From Alteribacter keqinensis (lineage in GTDB: Bacteria; Bacillota; Bacilli; Bacillales; Salisediminibacteriaceae), in contig NZ_RHIB01000001.1 of NCBI RefSeq assembly GCF_003710255.1, positions 1,054,001-1,118,000 on the forward strand: 64,000 bases of DNA, read 5' to 3'. The notes below the pieces were generated by a model that was not told the origin of the DNA, ran no database searches, and worked only from the letters and a program-made list of their open reading frames with translations. A program made the position numbers and the translations under genes. Each line of letters opens with the position of its first letter. Within the stretch, counting starts at the first letter, position 1. Shown here piece after piece: positions 53,831 to 63,413 of this stretch.

Positions 53831-54646
53831 GTGAGCGTAAAAAGATGTAAGCTGAGTGATCATGAAATCGTGAAGATGTATGAAGAAGGGATGAGGACGG
53901 TGGATATCGCTGTCCTCGCAGGTGTGTCTCAGAAAACCGTTAATGTTGTTTTGAGACGAAATGATGTGAAAAGGCGGGCGAGAGGGAGCTGGAAACGAAA
54001 ATATCATGTTAATGAAGATTATTTTAAAACGTGGTCACCGACTATGGCCTATGTTCTTGGCTTTTTCGCAGCAGACGGCTGTATTTCCGGGCAGACACAG
54101 ACAGTTTCGTTTGCGCAAAATGAGATTGAAATTCTGGAGGTTATCCTGGATGAATTGGGTTCAAATCATCGTATTGTAAAAAACGATGAAACTGGAGTAA
54201 ACATTCTGAATATACACAGTAAAATCATGAAGGATGATTTAATGAATACTCATGGCATGTTTCCGGCTAAGTCAAACTCGATTGCATTCCCCTTCGTACC
54301 TGATGAATATTTGAGCCATTACATGAGAGGATATTTTGATGGGGATGGCAGTATTAACAAGCAAAAATGCTACGTTACATTCGTTGGCGGCTCAAATAAA
54401 TACATGAAGACTTTAGAAAAGTTATTGATTAAAAGAAATTTAAAAGTGTTGATAAAAATTGAAGGTGATGGCAAACATTTTAGAGTAATCATTGGAAATA
54501 AAGTATCGGTATCTGCATTTTTAAAATGGATATACAAAGATAAAAACATCTATTTAGAAAAAAAGTTCCTTCAGTTCAAGGGCGATTCTAACCATAAAAA
54601 GATTATTAAGGAGAGGCAAGTAACATATGACTACGAGGGAGCATAA
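53831..54646 (+). CDS. Free-standing LAGLIDADG homing endonuclease with N-terminal HTH
   Basis: 271 residues. The N terminus (about 1-45) is a recombinase-like helix-turn-helix (LSDHEIVKMYEEGMRTVDIAVLAGVSQKTVNVVLRR). Two LAGLIDADG motifs follow: VLGFFAADG (residues 75-83) and MRGYFDGDG (165-173), each ending in the acidic metal ligand, so it should act as a monomer with two pseudo-symmetric halves. It sits in neither an intron nor an intein. Codon use in the second half is AT-rich (many AAA, ATT) compared with neighbours, and AT-rich non-coding sequence follows. Start GTG 53831 is chosen over TTG 53822 from spacing to gtaagggg. Probably acquired; target unknown. Confidence 0.85.
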   Translation: MSVKRCKLSDHEIVKMYEEGMRTVDIAVLAGVSQKTVNVVLRRNDVKRRARGSWKRKYHVNEDYFKTWSPTMAYVLGFFAADGCISGQTQTVSFAQNEIEILEVILDELGSNHRIVKNDETGVNILNIHSKIMKDDLMNTHGMFPAKSNSIAFPFVPDEYLSHYMRGYFDGDGSINKQKCYVTFVGGSNKYMKTLEKLLIKRNLKVLIKIEGDGKHFRVIIGNKVSVSAFLKWIYKDKNIYLEKKFLQFKGDSNHKKIIKERQVTYDYEGA

Positions 54647-55061
<415 letters not shown>

Positions 55062-55096
55062 TAAAAAATTCCCGACTGCTTGGAGTCAGGAATTAA
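55062..55096 (-). terminator. Terminator of the GNAT gene
   Basis: On the minus strand: aattcctgactcc-aagc-agtcgggaattttttat; imperfect stem followed by T6. Confidence 0.7.
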
Positions 55097-55105
55097 TATC
55101 TTTTC

Positions 55106-55621
55106 TTATTCATTACGAAGACCTTTTACAAAATACATAAGCAGCTGATCATCAACCATCACCTTTGTTCCGGGTTCAACAGAATCATTATCATACGTTA
55201 TACCTTGCCGGTCCGGCAAGTAACCCCGTTTCAAATAAATGTGCATTGCCGTACTGTAATCCTTGTATAAACCGACGCCCAGCCCTACATAGTTATGATG
55301 CTTTGCTGCTATTCGTTCAAGTTCATCCATTATAACCGTTGCAATGCCATTACGCCGGAATTCTGGAAATACAATCAAATCACTGATTTCAGGAATATGC
55401 TTTTCTTTAAAATAGGAATATTCAGAATGACATTTCATCTGGCAGCAGCCCGCAAGAGTATTATTATAAAAAGCCAGCAGGGTAATTCTTTCATTATATT
55501 TGTTTTCTTCAAGGCAGCGTTCAAAGTATTCTTTATCACGATCAAGACCGCGTGTAATAAACGCTGCTTTGAGCATCGATAAATCTTCTGGTTCGATTGT
55601 ACGAATAATTGTCCGGTGCAT
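55106..55621 (-). CDS. GNAT-family N-acetyltransferase
   Basis: 171 residues. The acetyl-CoA loop FPEFRRNGIATVIMDELERIA has the R-x-x-G-x-A motif, preceded by the beta strand ISDLIV and followed by YVGLGVGLYKDYSTAMHIYLKRGY. The acceptor is unknown. The frame opens at 55672, but gaggggt just before the ATG at 55621 marks the start. In the AT-rich island next to the homing endonuclease. Confidence 0.82.
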   Translation of the reverse strand: MHRTIIRTIEPEDLSMLKAAFITRGLDRDKEYFERCLEENKYNERITLLAFYNNTLAGCCQMKCHSEYSYFKEKHIPEISDLIVFPEFRRNGIATVIMDELERIAAKHHNYVGLGVGLYKDYSTAMHIYLKRGYLPDRQGITYDNDSVEPGTKVMVDDQLLMYFVKGLRNE

Positions 55622-55672
55622 ATTACCCCTCAAATTCTTTCGCATAATTGTTTTCTTACACAAATGTACCAT

Positions 55673-56001
55673 ACCTTAAACCTTAAGTATTAGATGTCAT
55701 CACTCTGTAATTAAGTTGTAAACAATCAGTTACTTTGTTAGTAGATGAAGAACAAAAGTTTCACTTCATTTGTACCTAAAGTACTAATGATTCAATAATT
55801 ATCATGGTTATTTAGACAGTCATTATGACAAGACAGCTGTTAATATTTATTGTATGTATTCTTAATGATTCTCTCTACGAAGGTACGGTTTCAATATTAT
55901 ATGGAGAAAGTATTAGTTTACATAACTAAGATACGACTAGAGGTGTTACTTACTCTTTTATACTCATCAGAATGATTAATTACAAATCAAACACAACCAA
56001 A
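55673..56001. other. AT-rich intergenic region, nothing recognised
   Basis: About 330 bp between the GNAT gene and the ABC permease terminator. Composition resembles 54647-55061. No gene, repeat or strong promoter was identified. Confidence 0.4.
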
Positions 56002-56036
56002 AAAAATAACCACCTGGATCTCAGACGGTTATCCTA
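56002..56036 (-). terminator. Terminator of the ytrEF-like operon
   Basis: On the minus strand: ataaccgtct-gagatcc-aggtggttat followed by TTTTTTT. Confidence 0.7.
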
Positions 56037-56043
56037 TTTATGA

Positions 56044-57321
56044 TTACGCCTCGCGTCTTAAGGCAGATAATACGTTAACGCGTGTTGCTTTTGCTGCAGG
56101 TCTGAACCCTGACAGCATAGCAACAGCCACACTGATTCCTGTTGCTATCATTACCAGCTGGAATGGAATATAAGAAAAGGTAATGTTAATCCCCTCTGCC
56201 CCTGTAGTTGCCTCAAGGATCATTGGGATAAATAGATTAGCCCCCACACTGACAACATAAGCGATTCCGACACCAAACAAAGAACCAAGAAGGCCGATTG
56301 AAGCACTCTCCATTAGAAACATTCGTTTTATTGCTGAAGGGTTTGCTCCCAGCGCTTTCATCACTCCAATTTCATGTGTACGTTCCGTTACAGCCATCGT
56401 CATCGTATTAAATATGCCAATCGAAGCGATAAGGACCGCTATTGTTCCAATAAATATCAATCCAGCCTTAAAAGCCGTAAAAAAAATATTCATTCCTTTC
56501 AATTCTTCTGATATGGAATAAACCATGAACCCCTGTTCTTTCAGACCATTTGTGGCATCTTCGACCTGGTCTACACCTGCTACATGGGCTGTTACACTGT
56601 TGTACATGCCTTCCTGCCCCGTTAACGCTAATATTTCTTCACGCTTACTCTCTCCTAAATATAAACTCCAATCCTGCAGCCAGTCTCTTGAAGGTTCATC
56701 TACTATGCCAACAATCGTAAACTCTTCAGAGTACGGAGTATTTTCATTCTCACCGGCAATAGTAAATAAAACAGTTTCTCCGATTAAGCTATCATTAAAA
56801 GCAGTAAGTTCTGTGCTCTCATCATCAGGATACTCCCCTGTTTCTGCATTAAATTCATATAAAATTTCATGAACATGATATCCGGCAATTATTTCGTTAT
56901 CATTATCCGGAAAACGTCCTTCTGATAGTCTCAGATTACTCTCTTTTTCCGCCTCGAAGTCTGTAATAATACCATCTACGTTTCCTCTATACTTGTTATC
57001 CAGGGTTATTTCTGTAAATGAATCTATTCTGGATTGAGGAACGACCGACTGGATACCTTCGGTGTTTTTAACATCACCAAGCCACTCCTCTGACATTGGA
57101 TGATATTCATCATCGATCATTTTGCCGTTTACATCAATTTGAGTCAGTGGCTGATGACTCGAAGCTTCTTCCATCAGACTGTTTTGCAACCCGAATCCGA
57201 TTGAGGCCAACACGATAAGAAAAGAGCATCCCATTGTCGTGGCCAGTATGGTCATAAAGATTCGAAGCTTGTTTTTCTTCATGTTTCTTGAAACAAATTG
57301 AATTTGATCAGTTAGCTTCAA
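56044..57321 (-). CDS. ABC transporter permease, MacB/FtsX type (YtrF-like)
   Basis: 425 residues. One N-terminal transmembrane helix (RIFMTILATTMGCSFLIVLASIGFG), a large extracytoplasmic domain (about 45-275, MacB periplasmic-core type), then three C-terminal helices of the FtsX domain (GTIAVLIASIGIFNTMTMAVTERTHEIGVMKALGA is the hallmark). Length is close to the B. subtilis YtrF (about 436). The start overlaps the ATPase gene by 14 nt. Such pairs act by mechanotransmission rather than classic import. The YtrF identity is inferred from length, gene order and the YtrA-type operator. Confidence 0.85.
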   Translation of the reverse strand: MKLTDQIQFVSRNMKKNKLRIFMTILATTMGCSFLIVLASIGFGLQNSLMEEASSHQPLTQIDVNGKMIDDEYHPMSEEWLGDVKNTEGIQSVVPQSRIDSFTEITLDNKYRGNVDGIITDFEAEKESNLRLSEGRFPDNDNEIIAGYHVHEILYEFNAETGEYPDDESTELTAFNDSLIGETVLFTIAGENENTPYSEEFTIVGIVDEPSRDWLQDWSLYLGESKREEILALTGQEGMYNSVTAHVAGVDQVEDATNGLKEQGFMVYSISEELKGMNIFFTAFKAGLIFIGTIAVLIASIGIFNTMTMAVTERTHEIGVMKALGANPSAIKRMFLMESASIGLLGSLFGVGIAYVVSVGANLFIPMILEATTGAEGINITFSYIPFQLVMIATGISVAVAMLSGFRPAAKATRVNVLSALRREA

Positions 57322-58012
57322 AGTACACGCCGCCTTCCTGCTTCATCATTCCATCATGGATTTTAAGGGTGCGATTTCCAATGTTTGCAACTTCTTGATC
57401 GTGAGTAATAATCAGAAAAGTGATCTGCTGGTCCTTGTTTAACTGTTTAATCAGGCTGAGCACTTCTGCCTCTGTTTCTGAATCGAGACTTCCTGTAGGC
57501 TCATCTGCCAGAATCATCATCGGTTCTGTAATAAGAGCTCTTGCAATAGATACCCGTTGCTGCTGCCCGCCTGAAAGTTCGTTTGGATAGTGCCCCTTAT
57601 GTTCGGATAACCCCACTTTTTGAATCATTTCATGGGCTTTCCCTTCTCTTGTCTTTCTGTCAATTCCTTTTAATGTGAGGGGCAGTTCCACATTTTCAAA
57701 AGCTGTAAGCCCGGGAATCAATTCATAATTTTGAAAGATGAATCCGAAATGATCCAGCCGGAACTTTGCCCATTGTTTTTCGTTTAAGTCAGTAACATCT
57801 GTACTGTTAATCGTAAGCTTTCCGGAATCTGCTTTTATGTAGCCGGACAGTAAATTAAGTACCGTCGACTTCCCGGAACCGCTCCTGCCTATGATGGAAA
57901 CAATTTCTCCTTTATTTATTTCAAAGCATACATCCTTTAATACAGGTACAGACGATTGCTTTCCTTTCTTCCCGATCACATAAGAATAATGCAGATGCTC
58001 CACCTTTATCAT
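57308..58012 (-). CDS. ABC transporter ATP-binding protein (YtrE/LolD-like)
   Basis: 234 residues. Walker [11 protein letters not shown]-loop [11 protein letters not shown], signature [15 protein letters not shown], Walker [13 protein letters not shown], and H-loop IITHD. The LolD/MacB subclass fits its FtsX-type partner. B. subtilis YtrE is about 231 residues. Ribosome binding site ggaggaagag before the ATG. First gene of a two-gene operon read from the promoter at 58106-58134. Confidence 0.88.
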   Translation of the reverse strand: MIKVEHLHYSYVIGKKGKQSSVPVLKDVCFEINKGEIVSIIGRSGSGKSTVLNLLSGYIKADSGKLTINSTDVTDLNEKQWAKFRLDHFGFIFQNYELIPGLTAFENVELPLTLKGIDRKTREGKAHEMIQKVGLSEHKGHYPNELSGGQQQRVSIARALITEPMMILADEPTGSLDSETEAEVLSLIKQLNKDQQITFLIITHDQEVANIGNRTLKIHDGMMKQEGGVYFEAN

Positions 58013-58077
58013 CTTTCACTCTTCCTCCCTGGAATCTTTATAAATAGTTTCAAATACAAAGTGTCTCTTGTGTCTTA

Positions 58078-58102
58078 AGTGTATTACAATCATTAATACA
58101 CT
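58078..58102 (-). promoter_or_regulatory. YtrA-type (GntR) operator
   Basis: Perfect 9-bp inverted repeat agtgtatta-N7-taatacact. In the form AGTGTA-N13-TACACT it equals the operator I remember for the GntR-family repressor YtrA of B. subtilis. It begins just after the -10 box, covering the expected transcription start, as a repressor site should. Confidence 0.75.
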
Positions 58103-58105
58103 AAG

Positions 58106-58134
58106 ATCATATATTGGAAACGAATGGATGTCAA
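58106..58134 (-). promoter_or_regulatory. Consensus sigma-A promoter of the ytrEF-like operon
   Basis: On the minus strand: TTGACA (58129-58134), 17-nt spacer, TATGAT (58106-58111), about 94 bp before the ATPase ATG. Confidence 0.88.
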
Positions 58135-58154
58135 CCCTTTTCTGGAAATTGTAT

Positions 58155-58185
58155 GGAGACAGACCCCATAGCCATCAAGTTAAGC
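58155..58185 (+). repeat. Left member of a distant inverted pair with gacagacccc tag
   Basis: gacagacccc followed by atagccatcaagttaagc (58168-58185). The 18-mer recurs inverted at 58755-58772 with one mismatch. Confidence 0.65.
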
Positions 58186-58213
58186 GATTTAAGAATTTGA
58201 AGCAGAAGAAGTC

Positions 58214-58338
58214 AGGATGTAGCCGGAATGCCCTTCGCTTTCCGCGGTGGCGCCGGTGAGCCTCCGGGTACTCCGCACTCCGGGGTCTCACCCTGCCACC
58301 TGCTCCCGCAGGAGTCTCGAACATTCCGGCTACATCCT
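58214..58338. repeat. Palindromic intergenic repeat element with 17-bp terminal inverted repeats
   Basis: Ends aggatgtagccggaatg (58214-58230) and its exact complement (58322-58338) enclose a GC-rich core with ccggggtctca and ctcccgcaggagtctcg, the core words of the Bacillaceae intergenic repeats at 9003, 19796 and 58535. Confidence 0.75.
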
Positions 58339-58534
58339 CTTTTACATTCTTATTTGAGTGCTTTTAAACATGAAGCAGCTTACAGGTTTCTAAATGAAGA
58401 AAATGTAAAAAGAAGAAACGGGACACACCGTGTAAGGTCTTAAAAGACACGATAAATAAGGGTGAGGGAACAGAACTATTAAGGGTTTAAGAAAGGTGTT
58501 GTTTTGTAAGGATCAGTTTTATCAAAAAAGGAAG
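58339..58534. other. Intergenic spacer without recognised feature
   Basis: Between two repeat elements. The open frame through 58228-58443 runs across the repeat and has no ribosome binding site, so I do not call a gene. Confidence 0.4.
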
Positions 58535-58648
58535 TGGAGCGAAACGTGGGACTCCTGTGGGATTAGCATCAACTTAAGACCCCGCAGAGCGGTCTTTCCT
58601 GAGGAGGCTGAAGCGATGCCCGCGGAAAGCGTCCGCCTGTAGCGGAAT
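58535..58648 (+). repeat. Intergenic repeat element, canonical type
   Basis: Order ggagcgaaacgtgggactcc, then gaccccgcag, then gaggaggctgaagcgatgcc, then cgcggaaagcgtccgcctgt, agcgga. Same core words as 9003-9115 and 9185-9345. Confidence 0.75.
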
Positions 58649-58741
58649 TTGTTTAAGTTCAAAAAAATCATCCAACAAGAAGCTTCTTTGTCATGTCTAA
58701 ATTACCAGAGGAAAGTAAGTTTAGGAAAGAAAACGAAAGAA

Positions 58742-58786
58742 ACCGTCAAGTTCTGCTTAACTTGACGGCTATTGGGACAGACCCCG
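58742..58786 (-). repeat. Right member of the inverted pair, itself a hairpin
   Basis: ccgtcaagtt-ctgctt-aacttgacgg is a perfect 10-bp hairpin. Its right part with the following bases is the inverse of 58168-58185, and it is followed by gggacagacccc (58774-58785). Confidence 0.65.
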
Positions 58787-58803
58787 CACAATTTTGGGAT
58801 GCA

Positions 58804-58842
58804 GAAAGCCCGCCTATCCAAACCGGAAAGGCGGGCTTTCAT
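58804..58842 (-). terminator. Terminator of parE-parC
   Basis: Stem gaaagcccgcc / ggcgggctttc (58804-58814, 58830-58840) with T/A-rich flanks. Confidence 0.8.
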
Positions 58843-58860
58843 ATGATTGATTTAATTGTC

Positions 58861-61338
58861 TCAGAATAGAGTTGGATCGTTGTCAGGGTTTACAGTTACT
58901 TTTTCAGGAGTAGTGTTTGACGGTAGCAGCCAGGCGTCTTTCACTTCGCCTGTCTGAGTGACGTCAAAGATAAAGGATCCGTTTGTGTAACGGTCGCTTG
59001 CTCGTACTTTTTTAGTATCAACCGTTTCTACAGAGCCGTCTGCTGCCTGAATATGAACAGTAACTGCTCCTTCTGTTGCAAAGAATTTCGTAACACGGTG
59101 TGGCTGTCGCTTGAGCTCTTTTAACATAACAACGCCCCGTTTTGCCCGCGACGTCTTTTCGAAGACGGATAGAGACATTCGTTTGTATGCTCCCCGCTGG
59201 GTAATTAAGAAGAGTGATGGTGAGGCGTCCTTTGAAAATGCCTGGCCGCTGACCACCACATCATCATCTTTAAGATTAATGGCTTTTACACCAGCAGTCC
59301 TCTGTCCGGTTACGCTCACTTCTTCTTCATCATACCAAAGACCAAACCCTAGTCGAGTGGCGAAGAAAAGCTGTGCATTTCCGTCTGTAACATGGACATC
59401 AATCAAATCATCGTCTTTTTTCAGTTTAACTGCCATTAAGGCTCTTGAGTAACGCTGGGCTTTATAATCTGCCAGTGGTGTACGTTTCACCATGCCGTTT
59501 CTCGTAACAAAAAGAAGGTACTCCGCTTCATTGAACTCCGAAATCGGAATGGCTTTTAATACTACATCATCGCTGGCCATCTGTACGATGTTCGCTACAT
59601 GCTGTCCGTTATCTTTCCATCTGATATCCGGGAGCTGATGAACAGGTAAAAACAAATAGGAACCTTTCTTTGTGAACAGAAGAAGTGTTTCCGTAGTATT
59701 CATCTCAAATTCGCCAATGAGCCTGTCATTTTCTTTCATGCCAGGCGGTTCTCCCTTGGACGACGCATGGGAACGAAGACTGGACCGTTTAACATAGCCT
59801 TCTTTTGTTACAGCAACGATGACATCTTCTGAAGGCACCACAACTTCGAGGTTAATTTTAAGATCCTCGATTTTTTCTTCTACCATGGAACGGCGGTCTT
59901 CTGCATATTCTTTGCGAATGGCACGGAGCTCCCGCTTAATCTCACCGATAAGCTTTTTCTCGCTGCCAAGAATCTCTGAAAGCTTTTCGATCTGTTTACG
60001 AAGCTCATCAAATTCATTTTGAAGCGTTGTAATATCGGTATTGGTAAGTCGGTACAGCTGTAAGGTTACAATGGCTTCTGCCTGTGGTTCTGTAAAACCA
60101 TACGCGTCCTGAAGGGCACGTTTTGCATCAGCTTTATCCTTGCTTGCCCGGATCGTTGCGATCACTTCATCAAGAATACTAACGGCTTTAATAAGTCCCT
60201 CGACAATATGCTGGCGGTCCCTGGCTTTTTTCAAGTCAAATTCTGTACGGCGGGTCACAACTTCCTTCTGATGCTGTATGTAGGCATCAAGGAGCTTTTT
60301 AAGACCAAGCTGCTGTGGCGTTTTCTTGTAGATAGCAACCATATTAAAGTTGTAGGAAATCTGCAGGTCTGTGTTCTTAAACAGGAAGTTTAGGATTCCC
60401 TGTGCATCTGCATCTTTTCGCAGCTCAATGACAATGCGCAGTCCTGTGCGGTCCGTATCATCCCGCACTTCTGCAATCCCGTCAACCTTCTTATCCAAAC
60501 GGAGCTCGTCCATTTTCTTAACAAGATTGGCTTTGTTAATTTCATAAGGAATCTCATGTATTGTAATCTGCTCACGGCCCCCGCGCATCGTTTCAATCTC
60601 TGTTTTTCCACGGAGAACAATTTTTCCCTTGCCGGTCTCATACGCTTTCTTCAGTCCTTCAACCCCTTGAATAATACCGCCTGTAGGGAAATCAGGACCT
60701 TTAATATGCTCCATTAAATCATCGATCATACAATCCGGTTTTTCCATCTGCATGATTGCTGCATCAATGACTTCTCCCAGGTTATGGGGAGGGAGGTCTG
60801 TGGCATACCCACTTGAAATTCCTGTCGACCCGTTTACAAGGAGGTTCGGAAACCGAGATGGGAGCACAACAGGCTCTGAATCAGAGTCGTCAAAGTTCGG
60901 CATAAATTCCACCGTATCTTTTTCGATATCCTTAAGCATTTCGGAAGATATTTTCGACAGCCTTGCCTCAGTATAACGCATGGCTGCAGGTGGATCTCCA
61001 TCAATCGAACCATTGTTTCCGTGCATCTCCACAAGGAGGTGACGCATTTTCCAGTCCTGACTCAGCCGGATCATGGCATCGTATACGGATGTATCTCCGT
61101 GAGGGTGATAGTTACCGATAACGTTACCAACTGTTTTGGCCGATTTACGGAACGGTTTGTCCCAAGTGTTTCTGTCATGGTGCATGGCATATAAAATACG
61201 CCGCTGAACGGGTTTAAGCCCGTCCCTGGCGTCAGGTAATGCCCGGTCCTGAATAATGTATTTACTGTATCTCCCGAACCTGTCTCCGATCACATCTTCA
61301 AGAGGCAAGTCCAGGTAACGGTCTTTTTCTTGTTCCAC
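58861..61338 (-). CDS. parC: DNA topoisomerase IV subunit A
   Basis: 825 residues. N-terminal breakage-reunion domain with the catalytic Tyr in AAMRYTEARLSK, and a C-terminal beta-propeller. The opening LPLEDVIGDRFGRYSKYIIQDRALPDARDGLKPVQRRILYAMH and its place after parE fit ParC rather than GyrA. In the quinolone region the chain reads YHPHGDTSVYDAM: the residue equal to Ser80 of staphylococcal ParC is Thr and Glu84 is Asp. GTG start with ggagga upstream, 4 nt after the parE stop. With ParE it unlinks daughter chromosomes. Confidence 0.95.
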   Translation of the reverse strand: MEQEKDRYLDLPLEDVIGDRFGRYSKYIIQDRALPDARDGLKPVQRRILYAMHHDRNTWDKPFRKSAKTVGNVIGNYHPHGDTSVYDAMIRLSQDWKMRHLLVEMHGNNGSIDGDPPAAMRYTEARLSKISSEMLKDIEKDTVEFMPNFDDSDSEPVVLPSRFPNLLVNGSTGISSGYATDLPPHNLGEVIDAAIMQMEKPDCMIDDLMEHIKGPDFPTGGIIQGVEGLKKAYETGKGKIVLRGKTEIETMRGGREQITIHEIPYEINKANLVKKMDELRLDKKVDGIAEVRDDTDRTGLRIVIELRKDADAQGILNFLFKNTDLQISYNFNMVAIYKKTPQQLGLKKLLDAYIQHQKEVVTRRTEFDLKKARDRQHIVEGLIKAVSILDEVIATIRASKDKADAKRALQDAYGFTEPQAEAIVTLQLYRLTNTDITTLQNEFDELRKQIEKLSEILGSEKKLIGEIKRELRAIRKEYAEDRRSMVEEKIEDLKINLEVVVPSEDVIVAVTKEGYVKRSSLRSHASSKGEPPGMKENDRLIGEFEMNTTETLLLFTKKGSYLFLPVHQLPDIRWKDNGQHVANIVQMASDDVVLKAIPISEFNEAEYLLFVTRNGMVKRTPLADYKAQRYSRALMAVKLKKDDDLIDVHVTDGNAQLFFATRLGFGLWYDEEEVSVTGQRTAGVKAINLKDDDVVVSGQAFSKDASPSLFLITQRGAYKRMSLSVFEKTSRAKRGVVMLKELKRQPHRVTKFFATEGAVTVHIQAADGSVETVDTKKVRASDRYTNGSFIFDVTQTGEVKDAWLLPSNTTPEKVTVNPDNDPTLF

Positions 61339-61342
61339 TTGA

Positions 61343-63313
61343 CTATTCCTCCTCTGTGACCATTAAGTTTTCACTGTCCAGAATATTCGTTTCCTCTTCG
61401 AGACTGAAGGCCACATTTTTCTCTATCCATTTACGCCTCGGCTCGACTTTGTCACCCATTAATGTTGAGATGCGTCTTTCCGCACGGGCAATGTCGTCAA
61501 TGCGCACACGTACAAGAGTACGGGATTCAGGGTTCATTGTTGTTTCCCAAAGCTGTGTCGCATCCATCTCACCAAGACCTTTATACCGCTGAATGGTATA
61601 GCCCTTACCGATTTTTTTCATAGCTTTTTTCATTCCGTCTTCGTCCCAGGCATATTCGACCTTCTCTTTTTTCCCGCTTCCTTTACTTACTTTGTAAAGG
61701 GGCGGAAGAGCGATATAGATCTTGCCTGCTTCAATAAGCGGCCTCATATACCTGTAAAAGAACGTAAGAAGAAGCACTTGGATATGAGCCCCGTCTGTAT
61801 CTGCATCGGTCATGATAATTATTTTATCGTAATTGATGTTCTCAATATCAAAGTCCGGTCCAACATCTCCTCCGATAGCATAGATAATGGTGCGGATCTC
61901 TTCGTTTTTCATAATATCGGCAAGCTTGGCTTTCTCTGTGTTGATAACCTTACCACGGAGTGGAAGTACCGCCTGAAACTTGCGGTCTCGTCCCTGCTTT
62001 GCAGAACCTCCTGCAGAGTCGCCCTCTACCAGGTAAAGTTCATTTTTCTCCCGGTTTTTTGACTGGGCAGGTGTTAACTTCCCGCTAAGCATGGCGTCTT
62101 TACGCTTATTCTTCTTCCCGTTACGGGCATCCTCACGGGCTTTACGTGCAGCTTCACGTGCCTGGGCCGCTTTAATCGATTTTCTGATCAGCGTGTTGCT
62201 GACCTCTGGGTTTTCTTCAAGGAAGAAGCTGAGCTTTTCACTGACGATGGAATCCACAGCTGAACGTGCCTCTGTTGTTCCAAGCTTTCCTTTTGTCTGA
62301 CCTTCAAACTGCAGTTTATCCTCCGGCACGCGTATAGAAACGATAGCCGTGAACCCTTCGCGGATGTCATTTCCATCAAGGTTTTTATCTTTCTCTTTCA
62401 GTAGCTGAAGCTTTCTTGCATGTTCATTGATGATTCGTGTTACTCCAGCCTTAGCCCCGAGTTCATGGGTGCCTCCATCTTTCGTCCGTACGTTATTAAC
62501 AAATGACAGCATGTTTTCGGTATAGGCATCACTGTATTGAAAGGCAAAATCCACTTCAATTCCCTGCTGTTCTCCCTGAAAAGAAACAACGGGGTGCAGC
62601 GTTTCCTTTTCTTCATTCAGGTAATCAACAAATGCTTCAATGCCAGTATCGAATTGGAAAACATCACGGACAACTTCCCCTTTAGGGCGTTCGTCAACGA
62701 GTTCAATCCGCATGCCCTTAATTAAAAATGCTGCTTCACGGAGACGTTCCGACAACGTTTCATAGTTGTAGTGCACTGTACTGAAGATAGATGGATCAGG
62801 TTTAAAATGAACGACAGTACCGTTTTTACGGGTAGTGCCCTTCCTTTCTAGGGTTGTAACGGGCTTGCCCCCGTTTTCAAACCGCTGCTGATGCACCTGG
62901 CCATCCCGGTAAATGGTCACTTCCAGAAACTCGGAAAGTGCGTTTACGACAGAGGATCCGACACCGTGAAGACCACCACTGGTTTTATAGCCCCCCTGGC
63001 CAAACTTACCTCCGGCATGAAGCACGGTAAATATAACTTCAGGGGTTGGCTTCCCGGTTGCATGCATTCCTGTAGGCATACCCCGTCCTTCGTCTTTTAC
63101 GCTGATACTTTCATCTTTATGTATAGTTACTTTTATATCATTACCGAAACCGGCCAATGCTTCGTCGACAGCATTATCGACGATTTCGAATACGAGGTGA
63201 TGCAGACCCCGGTGGTCTGTACTGCCGATATACATACCAGGACGTTTCCTGACAGCATCCAGACCTTCTAACACTTGAATTGCATCATCGTTGTAAGTAA
63301 AATTCTGCTGCAA
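61343..63313 (-). CDS. parE: DNA topoisomerase IV subunit B
   Basis: 656 residues. GHKL ATPase part (VFEIVDNAVDEALAG, DEGRGMPTGMH, KTSGGLHGVGSSVVNALS) and TOPRIM part (YLVEGDSAGGSAKQGRDRKFQAVLPLRGKVINTEKA; IIMTDADTDGAHI). The ATPase strand residues VRTKDGGTHE match ParE/GyrB. Start codon TTG at 63313 with aaaggag 8 nt before it. First gene of the parE-parC operon, with a LexA box about 100 bp upstream. Confidence 0.95.
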   Translation of the reverse strand: MQQNFTYNDDAIQVLEGLDAVRKRPGMYIGSTDHRGLHHLVFEIVDNAVDEALAGFGNDIKVTIHKDESISVKDEGRGMPTGMHATGKPTPEVIFTVLHAGGKFGQGGYKTSGGLHGVGSSVVNALSEFLEVTIYRDGQVHQQRFENGGKPVTTLERKGTTRKNGTVVHFKPDPSIFSTVHYNYETLSERLREAAFLIKGMRIELVDERPKGEVVRDVFQFDTGIEAFVDYLNEEKETLHPVVSFQGEQQGIEVDFAFQYSDAYTENMLSFVNNVRTKDGGTHELGAKAGVTRIINEHARKLQLLKEKDKNLDGNDIREGFTAIVSIRVPEDKLQFEGQTKGKLGTTEARSAVDSIVSEKLSFFLEENPEVSNTLIRKSIKAAQAREAARKAREDARNGKKNKRKDAMLSGKLTPAQSKNREKNELYLVEGDSAGGSAKQGRDRKFQAVLPLRGKVINTEKAKLADIMKNEEIRTIIYAIGGDVGPDFDIENINYDKIIIMTDADTDGAHIQVLLLTFFYRYMRPLIEAGKIYIALPPLYKVSKGSGKKEKVEYAWDEDGMKKAMKKIGKGYTIQRYKGLGEMDATQLWETTMNPESRTLVRVRIDDIARAERRISTLMGDKVEPRRKWIEKNVAFSLEEETNILDSENLMVTEEE

Positions 63314-63413
63314 TCTTGTTACTCCTTTCTATCTGTTCAAGCCCGCTTTCCAATTTTAAAAATGAATCTAATAAAGAATAGAATATTATTAACGGTTATA
63401 CTATCATATCATA

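Noticed and set aside
58214-58648. CRISPR-like array from repeated GC-rich words
   Set aside because: Repeats are few, unequal in length, differ in orientation and have no regular spacers; no cas gene is present.
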